7,066 nt of DNA, from NCBI GenBank assembly GCA_017425725.1, contig JAFOXU010000067.1, forward strand, positions 1 through 7,066, read 5' to 3'. A program made the position numbers and the translations under genes. The first letter of the stretch is position 1. Each line of letters starts with the position of its first letter. A model generated the notes under the pieces. That model ran no database searches, had not been told where the DNA came from, and worked only from the letters and a program-made list of their open reading frames with translations. Shown one piece after another: positions 1 through 5,152 of the stretch. This stretch comes from Alphaproteobacteria bacterium (GTDB taxonomy: Bacteria; Pseudomonadota; Alphaproteobacteria; Rs-D84).

Positions 1-845
1 ACATCTTCATCGCCATTTCACGATTTTGGATTTGGCTGCGTTCATTCTGACATGTAACAACAGTGTTTGTTGGGATGTGTGTAATGCGAACTGCGCTGTC
101 AGTTTTATTAACGTGCTGACCACCTGCGCCAGATGCACGATATGTGTCAATGCGCAAGTCTTTTTCATTTATTTCGATTTCGATTGTGTCGTCAATATCT
201 GGCCATACATCAACAGAAGCAAAACTGGTTTGACGTTTTCCGTTTGCGTTAAAAGGCGATATGCGAACCAATCTGTGTACACCAATTTCGTTTTTTAACC
301 AACCATATGCCCGTTCGCCAGATATGCGATATGTTATATTTTTGATACCTGCGGTATCGCCTTCGTGCTCTTCAATAACTTCTACGGTAAATCCGTGACG
401 TTCTGCCCAACGTGCATACATACGAGACATCATTTGCGCCCAGTCTTGTGCCTCGGTACCGCCTGCGCCGGCCTGAATAAACAAAAACGCACCATCTTTA
501 TCAGCTGGTTCACGGAACAAGGTAATAAATTTTGCACGATGTGCATTTTCGGCCAACTTTTCAATGGCGTCTGTTATTTCAGAATCTTCTGGGGCGATTT
601 CATACAATTCAGACAGGTTTTTATATTCGTTTTCTAATGTTAATAATTCGTTTAATGTTTTTTCCAGTGCAGATTTTTTTTGCAAAATCCCACGTGCAAC
701 ATCAGGGTTATCCCATAAATCAGGTGCGTTTACTTGACTGTCCAGTTCTGAAATTTGTTTCTGTATTTTTTCAGGGTCAAAGAAACCCCCTGACGGCAGA
801 AATGTCGTCAAAGATTGTCTGTAAAAATTCGTTTGTTATAACCAT
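1..845 (-). CDS. prfB: Peptide chain release factor 2 (RF2), 3' end cut by the window edge; needs a +1 frameshift
   Basis: RF2 recognises UGA and UAA stop codons in the ribosomal A site and triggers peptide release. The reading frame opens at ATG 845-843 and runs 22 codons to an in-frame TGA (779-777). Shifting +1 there gives 259 further codons to the window edge, so 281 residues are visible; E. coli RF2 has 365, and the last ~80 lie outside. The stop-recognition tripeptide SPF (bases 259-251, residue ~196) identifies RF2 rather than RF1. The catalytic GGQ loop (bases 124-116, residues ~241-243) sits in the context RASGAGGQHVN. An in-frame ATG at 857-855 is a possible alternative start, but it lies inside the likely -10 box and has no ribosome-binding site. 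No Shine-Dalgarno precedes ATG 845 either, so a leaderless message is inferred. Identity is very secure. Confidence 0.96.
776..791 (-). promoter_or_regulatory. RF2 programmed +1 frameshift site
   Basis: Read on the minus strand the site is AGGGGGTTTCTTTGAC. An internal Shine-Dalgarno-like AGGGGG (791-786) is followed three bases later by the slippery codon CTT (782-780) and the in-frame stop TGA with C after it. This matches the E. coli prfB site except that TAT becomes TTT between the two elements. Low RF2 slows termination at UGA and allows the P-site tRNA to slip +1 from CUU to UUU, so RF2 regulates its own synthesis. The +1 frame continues as L-D-P-E-K and is homologous to RF2, confirming the shift point. 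Confidence 0.95.
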
Positions 846-852
846 GCCAATT

Positions 853-880
853 ATCATACCATTTAATTTTATTAAATCAA
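853..880 (-). promoter_or_regulatory. Probable prfB promoter giving a leaderless transcript
   Basis: On the minus strand TTGATT (880-875) and TATGAT (858-853) are separated by 16 bases, with TGG just before the -10 (an extended -10, TGn). The -10 ends 7 bases before ATG 845, so transcription should begin at or next to the start codon. This is a sequence match only; no start site has been measured. Confidence 0.6.
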
Positions 881-888
881 ATGAATGT

Positions 889-917
889 TTGCCTTTTGTT
901 TGTTAATGTGATAAAAT
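889..917 (+). promoter_or_regulatory. Probable promoter of the secreted 413-aa protein gene
   Basis: TTGCCT (889-894) and TAAAAT (912-917) lie 17 bases apart, with TGA before the -10 (extended -10). Transcription would start near 924. A strong ribosome-binding site, GAGAGGG (927-933), follows 7 bases before ATG 941. The promoter is back to back with that of prfB, their -35 elements being 8 bases apart. Confidence 0.55.
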
Positions 918-940
918 CATATTAATGAGAGGGATTTAAT

Positions 941-2182
941 ATGAATAAAATTCTGTGTCTTTTTGGGATAGTTGGCGCCTGTTTCGTTGGAAATGCGGCG
1001 AATGCGTTAAGTGCTGGAACCGTTGGTGCAGACGATGCATCACGTGGTATTATTATTCAAACCCCAACAACCAGTAATGGATTGCGTGGTAATGCAGGGT
1101 TGGCAAATGCGTACAAAACAAATCAGCGTAATACATACTATATGGTGACTCAGCCGGATGTTGATACTGCGTGCCGTGAAAAGATTTTCGCATGTCTGTC
1201 TGAATATTGTGGTGACGTAACTGTTGTTCCTGGTCAAACATCATCCAAGTGCAGATATGCAACCGAAACAGAATTGTATAATTATGCAATGTTATGTTTG
1301 CAAAAGGATACAGAAATCTTATTGCCACAGTATGGTGCGAATACACGTAACGGAATGGCTGGGATGAATACGGCTGCACGTTTATGTCCATCATATGTTC
1401 AACAGGAATTAATGGCATATTTATCGATGGCAAATATGGCAGAACAATTATCGAAATCTCACTCAGATTTATGTTTGTTGCGTCGTAAAGAGTTAGAAGC
1501 CGCAATGGCATGTCATTCTGTTGCATTGGCGTATGGTAATGAAACAAACAGCATGTTAACGTCTCAATTAACAGATTATTGTGGTGCTGGTGTCCCTGGG
1601 GGCGGTGCAGAAATGGTAACTCGTTTTGCAAACGCTGGTAACGTTGGTGCGAACATCTGGGGTTGGGCAGAAAAAATTGTTAATTTGGAAATGAATAACA
1701 AGGGTGCTGATTGGCAGGCTGCAATTGATGCTGTTTTGGCAGGGTACACAAATCGCATGAATTTGGCATGTGGTGATAATATGCAATTAAATACAGTGCC
1801 ACACGTCAGTTCTAATGAACCGTCATCATTACAGGCGGTGGCTGCGTTGGCGATTGGTGCTGCGTTTCCAACAACAAACCAACAGGTGCCAAATCCATAT
1901 GAAAATCAATCTATTTGGATGGAATTGACATCCAGATCTGATGTCTATAATGCAAATGATGCGTATCAGGTTGTTATGGCAGGTTTAAGTAATGCACCAA
2001 CAACACAAAATGCATTTTTAACCAGTGCGCAAATGGATGATATGCAACGTGCGTATACCCGTGGAACCAAGGTGTTTGTCTTGCGTGACAGTGCCAGATG
2101 TTATATTGTGCCGGCGGCACAGATGACCCAACAAGAACAGTCGTTGGTTGCCCAGGTGTTTGCAAATTGTACAAGCAAATAA
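941..2182 (+). CDS. Secreted cysteine-rich protein of unknown function
   Basis: This 413-residue protein is not one I recognise. Residues 1-22 form a Sec signal peptide: N-M-K type start, hydrophobic core to about residue 17, likely cleavage after A-N-A (22). The mature part should be periplasmic or outer-surface and has no further membrane segment beyond a short Ala-rich stretch near 299-309. It has 12 cysteines (78, 85, 90, 104, 119, 149, 178, 191, 214, 277, 387, 410), an even number that would permit six disulfides. The densest cluster is C78-x6-C85-x4-C90-G-D. A similar L-[ST]-[ED]-Y-C-G string occurs at 86-91 and 210-215, hinting at an internal duplication. The start is fixed by the GAGAGGG ribosome-binding site. 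The gene has its own promoter and terminator, so it appears monocistronic. No function is assigned. Confidence 0.85.
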   Translation: MNKILCLFGIVGACFVGNAANALSAGTVGADDASRGIIIQTPTTSNGLRGNAGLANAYKTNQRNTYYMVTQPDVDTACREKIFACLSEYCGDVTVVPGQTSSKCRYATETELYNYAMLCLQKDTEILLPQYGANTRNGMAGMNTAARLCPSYVQQELMAYLSMANMAEQLSKSHSDLCLLRRKELEAAMACHSVALAYGNETNSMLTSQLTDYCGAGVPGGGAEMVTRFANAGNVGANIWGWAEKIVNLEMNNKGADWQAAIDAVLAGYTNRMNLACGDNMQLNTVPHVSSNEPSSLQAVAALAIGAAFPTTNQQVPNPYENQSIWMELTSRSDVYNANDAYQVVMAGLSNAPTTQNAFLTSAQMDDMQRAYTRGTKVFVLRDSARCYIVPAAQMTQQEQSLVAQVFANCTSK

Positions 2183-2185
2183 AAC

Positions 2186-2207
2186 AAACCGCCGATTGGC
2201 GGTTTTC
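2186..2207 (+). terminator. Intrinsic terminator after the secreted protein gene
   Basis: AAACCGCC (2186-2193), loop GATT and GGCGGTTT (2198-2205) form a perfect 8-bp stem that ends in a TTTTCTTT run. It begins four bases after the stop codon at 2180-2182 and closes the transcript before the amidase promoter. Confidence 0.88.
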
Positions 2208-2222
2208 TTTCCTGAAATACAC

Positions 2223-2251
2223 TTGAACGTGGTCGTGTTTTTTGATATAAT
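2223..2251 (+). promoter_or_regulatory. Strong sigma70-type promoter of the amidase gene, leaderless spacing
   Basis: TTGAAC (2223-2228) and a consensus TATAAT (2246-2251) are exactly 17 bases apart, with TGA before the -10 (extended -10). The -10 ends 7 bases before ATG 2259, leaving no room for a 5' leader or ribosome-binding site, so the mRNA should start at the ATG or one base before it. Confidence 0.78.
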
Positions 2252-2258
2252 AACCCGT

Positions 2259-3455
2259 ATGAAATTTAGCAGGCGTGACGCATTAAAAGTTACTGGTTTT
2301 TCTGCCTTGGCAATATCATTATTGCCACGTGTCGCCTTTGCTGCACGCAATTCTTTGCAGTCTTTGCGTACAGGGGTTCAGCCAAACAATAAAACACGTC
2401 TTGTTATTGAAACTGCAAATCGCCCATCGTACAGTTTGGCGTATCCAACAAATCAGTTGGTGGTCAGTTTGTCTAATACATCTGTAAATAATTCTGTGTC
2501 ACCAAATTTAGCATCTGGATCATTGGTGTCCGGCATTACACAGGCACAGGTTGGTGATACATTAAAGATAACTGTGAATTTGCGTAAACCAATATCAGAA
2601 ATTCCAAAAAATAATATAATGGTATTGTCCCCAAATGGTGACAGCGATTACCGTTTGGTTCTTGATTTTTCTGCTGGAACGCCACCTGTTCAAAAGAAAG
2701 ATGTTGCGTCTGAATATGGTACTGTGCCGGAATATACAACTGCATCGGCAACGCCAACGACTGCGATAACTGCGGCTCGTAAGTATGTTGTTGTTATTGA
2801 TGCAGGCCACGGGGGCAAGGATCCAGGCTGTATTGGTCGTGGTGGAACACGTGAAAAAGATGTTGTTTTATCTGTCGCAAAAAAGTTAAAGAATAAACTG
2901 GATACAAATGGGTTTAAAACATACATGACACGCAGTGATGACAGGTATTTAAAACTGGCAGAACGTGCCGCAATCGCAGAAAAGAAAAAGGCAGATTTAT
3001 TTATATCGTTGCACGCAAACGCAAATCCAAAGCGTGAGATGAAGGGGTTTTCAATCTACACATTGTCTGAGAAAGCATCAGACGAAGAAGCAAAAAAATT
3101 GGCGGATGCTGAAAATGCGGCCGATAAAATCGGTGTCGAAGGCTTTACAGAATTCGAAGAAAATATCCGTATCGCATTATCTTCATTACAGCAGCATGCA
3201 GTCGCAGAAATGAGCGAAGAATACGCCACTGGTTGCGCAAAAGCGTTTAAAAAGGCATCTATTACCCAGCAGCCAGGCCCAGATGTCCGACATGCACCGT
3301 TTGCAGTATTGCGTTCAACGGTACCGGGGGCGTTATTAGAAATAGGGCATCTGTCAAATTCATCCGAAGAAAAATTGTTAAAATCTGCATCTCACCAAGA
3401 CAAGATTGTAAATGCAATCGTCCGATCTGTTAAAAACTATAATTTCGAAGTATAA
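2259..3455 (+). CDS. Tat-exported N-acetylmuramoyl-L-alanine amidase (AmiC/AmiB type)
   Basis: This 398-residue enzyme cleaves the amide bond between N-acetylmuramic acid and the stem peptide, splitting septal peptidoglycan in daughter-cell separation. Residues 1-28 are a twin-arginine signal (S4-R5-R6-D-A-L-K, hydrophobic core, V-A-F-A cleavage site), as in E. coli AmiC. Residues ~30-145 fit an AMIN domain, which targets septal or outer-envelope sites. A Thr/Ala-rich linker runs to ~175, followed by Amidase_3. Zinc ligands H184 (in DAGHGGKDPG), E199 and H252 (in SLHANA) and catalytic E361 (in LLEIGHLSN) are all present. The segment ~270-330, with E-N-A-A-D-K-I-G, corresponds to the autoinhibitory helix region of AmiB/AmiC, so activation by a LytM factor (EnvC/NlpD type) is inferred. 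An upstream ATG at 2148 would overlap the previous gene and its terminator and would bury the signal peptide, so 2259 is chosen. Confidence 0.93.
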   Translation: MKFSRRDALKVTGFSALAISLLPRVAFAARNSLQSLRTGVQPNNKTRLVIETANRPSYSLAYPTNQLVVSLSNTSVNNSVSPNLASGSLVSGITQAQVGDTLKITVNLRKPISEIPKNNIMVLSPNGDSDYRLVLDFSAGTPPVQKKDVASEYGTVPEYTTASATPTTAITAARKYVVVIDAGHGGKDPGCIGRGGTREKDVVLSVAKKLKNKLDTNGFKTYMTRSDDRYLKLAERAAIAEKKKADLFISLHANANPKREMKGFSIYTLSEKASDEEAKKLADAENAADKIGVEGFTEFEENIRIALSSLQQHAVAEMSEEYATGCAKAFKKASITQQPGPDVRHAPFAVLRSTVPGALLEIGHLSNSSEEKLLKSASHQDKIVNAIVRSVKNYNFEV

Positions 3456-3477
3456 AAAATCCCCAAATGGGGATTTT
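3456..3477. terminator. Bidirectional terminator between the amidase and tRNA-Ser
   Basis: AAAATCCCC (3456-3464), loop AAAT and GGGGATTTT (3469-3477) form a 9-bp perfect stem. It starts directly after the amidase stop codon (3453-3455). Read on the minus strand it gives CCCC/GGGG followed by TTTTTTAT, so it should also end the convergent tRNA transcript 14 bases past the CCA end. Confidence 0.85.
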
Positions 3478-3490
3478 AAAATTTTAATTC

Positions 3491-3581
3491 TGGCGGAGAC
3501 GAAGGGATTTGAACCCTTGATACGGGGTTGCCGTATACACGATTTCGAGTCGCGCGCATTCAACCGCTCTGCCACGTCTCC
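3491..3581 (-). tRNA. tRNA-Ser, anticodon CGA
   Basis: On the minus strand the acceptor stem GGAGACG (3581-3575) pairs with CGTCTCC (3501-3495), followed by discriminator G and an encoded CCA (3493-3491). The anticodon loop CTCGAAA (3549-3543) carries CGA (3547-3545), which reads the serine codon UCG. A long variable arm with stem ATACGG/CCGTAT is typical of serine tRNAs, and the T arm is AAGGG-TTCAAAT-CCCTT. The length of 91 bases fits. Small open frames across this stretch on both strands are artefacts of the tRNA. Confidence 0.96.
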
Positions 3582-3590
3582 GTGTCGGTC

Positions 3591-3619
3591 ATTATAAATA
3601 TCATATGATTGTTTTGCAA
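3591..3619 (-). promoter_or_regulatory. Promoter of tRNA-Ser
   Basis: On the minus strand TTGCAA (3619-3614) and a consensus TATAAT (3596-3591) are 17 bases apart, placing the transcription start ~3 bases ahead of the mature tRNA 5' end at 3581. A 10-base perfect palindrome ATCATATGAT (3600-3609) lies in the spacer; its significance is unknown. Confidence 0.72.
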
Positions 3620-3629
3620 GACCAAATGT

Positions 3630-3657
3630 TTGACTTTTTACTATAAAAATATACCAT
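3630..3657 (+). promoter_or_regulatory. Possible promoter of the alkyltransferase-like gene, leaderless spacing
   Basis: TTGACT (3630-3635) and TACCAT (3652-3657) are 16 bases apart. The -10 keeps the T-A---T positions that matter most, but matches only 4 of 6. It ends 7 bases before ATG 3665. TATAAA at 3642 and TATAAC at 3657 were considered but are badly spaced from this -35. Confidence 0.45.
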
Positions 3658-3664
3658 ATAACGT

Positions 3665-4009
3665 ATGGCAAAAACATTCAATGAACAGGTTTATGATATT
3701 GTTGCACGTATCCCGTCTGGGCGTGTGGCAACATTTGGTCAAATTGCACAAATGATTGGACAGCCACGTTGCGCTCGTTTTGTTGGATACGCATCAAATA
3801 ATCGTGCATCATGGCATTTGCCGTGGCATCGTGTTGTGTTCAAGGATGGTTCGCTGTGTTGTGGGTTTGCTGCTGAACAATATCGACAATTAAAGGCCGA
3901 AGGTGTTAAATTTAATCCTGATAAAACAGTTATAATGGAATTGTTTCAGTGGAATCCTGAACGTGACGGTGTGCCACTGGACATAAGTGACTTTCCTTTG
4001 GTATTTTAA
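3665..4009 (+). CDS. Alkyltransferase-like protein (Atl1/YbaZ family), non-catalytic DNA-damage binder
   Basis: This 114-residue protein has the DNA-binding fold of O6-alkylguanine-DNA alkyltransferases but no alkyl-acceptor cysteine. The active-site PCHRV motif is P53-W54-H55-R56-V57 here, with Trp for Cys as in E. coli YbaZ and fission yeast Atl1. Members of this family bind O6-alkylguanine, flip it out and hand the lesion to nucleotide excision repair. The helix-turn-helix segment spans roughly residues 19-42, and R38 occupies the intercalating arginine-finger position. The tyrosine normally in T-Y-G-x-[IV]-A is Phe (F24). No Shine-Dalgarno precedes the ATG, and the promoter spacing suggests a leaderless mRNA. 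The gene is divergent from tRNA-Ser and convergent with the peroxiredoxin gene, so it is probably monocistronic. Confidence 0.9.
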   Translation: MAKTFNEQVYDIVARIPSGRVATFGQIAQMIGQPRCARFVGYASNNRASWHLPWHRVVFKDGSLCCGFAAEQYRQLKAEGVKFNPDKTVIMELFQWNPERDGVPLDISDFPLVF

Positions 4010-4020
4010 ACCAGTAAAAT

Positions 4021-4051
4021 ATCGGATTGTCACTGCCGGGATTATTTTTTT
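4021..4051 (+). terminator. Weak possible terminator for the alkyltransferase-like gene
   Basis: ATCGG (4021-4025) can pair with CCGGGAT (4036-4042) with one or two bulged G residues, followed by TATTTTTTTG. The T run lies inside the 3' end of the convergent peroxiredoxin gene. The stem is short and imperfect, so the call is tentative; no better terminator is visible in the 32-base gap. Confidence 0.3.
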
Positions 4052-4722
4052 GTTTCAGTTTTGTTTTGAATTTTAGCATGTATTTCTCGTTTTGATAATT
4101 TTTTATAAGTTAAAAACCATGGTGTTTTATTTTTTCGCATTTTTACTGCTGTATTTGGGGCAGGTGATAAAACATCATCGCCTGTTGTCCAGTTTGCAGG
4201 TATTGCAACACCAAACTTGTCTGCTGTTTGCAGTGCTGTTACCATACGTTTTATTTCTTCTATGTTACGCCCCAGTATGGCTGGGTAAATTAATATGGCA
4301 CGAATAACAGATTTTGAATCTATGATAAATACAGAACGCACAGCATGCGTATCGGATACGTGTGGATGTATCATGCCATATAATTTTGCGACGTGCATAT
4401 TTAAGTCATCAATTAACGGAAATGTTATTTTTGCTCCATTTGGCATTTTTTCAATTGCATCAAGCCACCCCAAATGTGATGACAGTGCACCCACAGACAT
4501 ACCAACCAGTTGGGTGTTAATTTTCTTAAATTCATTTATATCATGTTGGAACTGTATAAATTCTGTTGTGCATACAGGGGTAAAGTCTGATGGGTGTGAG
4601 AAAAATACAACCCATTTGCCCATGAAATCATGTGGGAAATGTATTGTGCCGTTGGTTGAACTGGCATAAAATTCTGGCGCTGTATCACCAATTTGCGGCA
4701 TTGTTTGTGGTGTGTCTGGCAT
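4042..4722 (-). CDS. 1-Cys peroxiredoxin, Prx6 type
   Basis: This 226-residue thiol peroxidase reduces hydrogen peroxide, organic hydroperoxides or peroxynitrite. The active site reads P44-S-D-F-T48-P-V-C51-T-T-E, with C51 the peroxidatic cysteine and the P-x3-T-x2-C geometry intact. C51 is the only cysteine in the protein, so no resolving cysteine exists and an external thiol must recycle it. The conserved arginine of the active site is probably in HAVRSVF. The long C-terminal part containing V-A-I-P-A-N-W and the length above 200 residues place it with Prx6-type rather than AhpC or Tpx enzymes. The last ~30 residues are strongly basic (K/R-rich). The start at 4722 is preferred to an in-frame ATG at 4758, because AAGGA (4733-4729) sits 6 bases upstream and homology begins just after it. 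The product is probably cytoplasmic. Confidence 0.93.
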   Translation of the reverse strand: MPDTPQTMPQIGDTAPEFYASSTNGTIHFPHDFMGKWVVFFSHPSDFTPVCTTEFIQFQHDINEFKKINTQLVGMSVGALSSHLGWLDAIEKMPNGAKITFPLIDDLNMHVAKLYGMIHPHVSDTHAVRSVFIIDSKSVIRAILIYPAILGRNIEEIKRMVTALQTADKFGVAIPANWTTGDDVLSPAPNTAVKMRKNKTPWFLTYKKLSKREIHAKIQNKTETKK

Positions 4723-4813
4723 GAAAAATCCTTGATTTATACAATATAAAAATATCAAAAATATACATATTTGGTTACAGGAAGGATTTCATATCAAATA
4801 AAAAACTTTGTTC

Positions 4814-4842
4814 TTGATAAAATGTAATAAGAAATCAATAAT
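4814..4842 (+). promoter_or_regulatory. Probable promoter of the ihfB-accDA operon
   Basis: TTGATA (4814-4819) and AATAAT (4837-4842) are 17 bases apart, so transcription would begin near 4849. A ribosome-binding site AAAGGAA (4856-4862) follows, 6 bases before ATG 4869. An alternative -10, TATACT (4842-4847), has no well-placed -35. In the same 146-base divergent region no clear promoter for the peroxiredoxin gene could be singled out, because the sequence is too AT-rich. Confidence 0.5.
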
Positions 4843-4868
4843 ATACTGGTAAGATAAAGGAATAAAAA

Positions 4869-5147
4869 ATGAAACGTTCAGACATAGTTAGATCAATACA
4901 AGTTCGTTTTAAGAATATGCGTTCAACAGACGCAGCGGCAATTTTGGATACTATTTCAGATCATATGATTGAATCTGTTGCAAATGGCGACAGAATAGAA
5001 GTTCGTGGTTTCGGCACTTTTCAGCCACGTGCACGTGCAACCAAGATTGGTTATAATCCATGCACAGGTAAACCAATGCCATTACCTGCCAGCACGACAA
5101 TATTGTTCAAACCAAGTCGTGAATTAACCAAAAAAATGAATGGATAA
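4869..5147 (+). CDS. ihfB: HU/IHF family nucleoid protein, IHF beta-like
   Basis: This 92-residue basic protein belongs to the bacterial HU/IHF family, whose dimers bend DNA and organise the nucleoid, acting as architectural factors in transcription, replication and recombination. The family signature region R-I-E-V-R-G-F-G-T-F (about residues 42-51) is followed by the beta-arm with Y-N-P-C-T-G-K and a C-terminal F-K-P-S-R-E-L. R-I-E-[IV]-R-G-F-G and F-K-P-[GS]-[KR]-E-L resemble IHF beta more than HU. The arm has Y57-N-P-C where R-N-P-x is usual; the intercalating proline is kept. The gene ends in tandem stop codons TAA-TAA and lies 5 bases before accDA, so the two are cotranscribed. IHF beta identity is likely but an HU assignment is possible; no alpha partner is in view. 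Confidence 0.85.
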   Translation: MKRSDIVRSIQVRFKNMRSTDAAAILDTISDHMIESVANGDRIEVRGFGTFQPRARATKIGYNPCTGKPMPLPASTTILFKPSRELTKKMNG

Positions 5148-5152
5148 TAATT

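Noticed and set aside
777..845. prfB as a pseudogene because of an early stop codon
   Set aside because: The stop is in the exact RF2 programmed frameshift context and the downstream frame is intact.
26..906. Plus-strand open frames over the first 900 bases
   Set aside because: They lie opposite prfB, which is certain from SPF, GGQ and the frameshift site; their translations show no family likeness and no ribosome-binding sites.
2148..2258. Upstream extension of the amidase by 37 codons
   Set aside because: It would overlap the previous gene, read through its terminator and the promoter, and place residues before the Tat signal.
3378..3677. Open frames across the tRNA-Ser gene on both strands
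   Set aside because: They translate the tRNA itself and its flanks, a common artefact.
4723..4758. Twelve extra N-terminal residues of the peroxiredoxin
   Set aside because: No ribosome-binding site precedes ATG 4758, while AAGGA is well placed for ATG 4722, where family homology begins.
4961..4970. TCATATGATT inside ihfB, matching the palindrome in the tRNA promoter
   Set aside because: A ten-base match of AT-rich sequence within coding DNA, with no further support, is best taken as chance.
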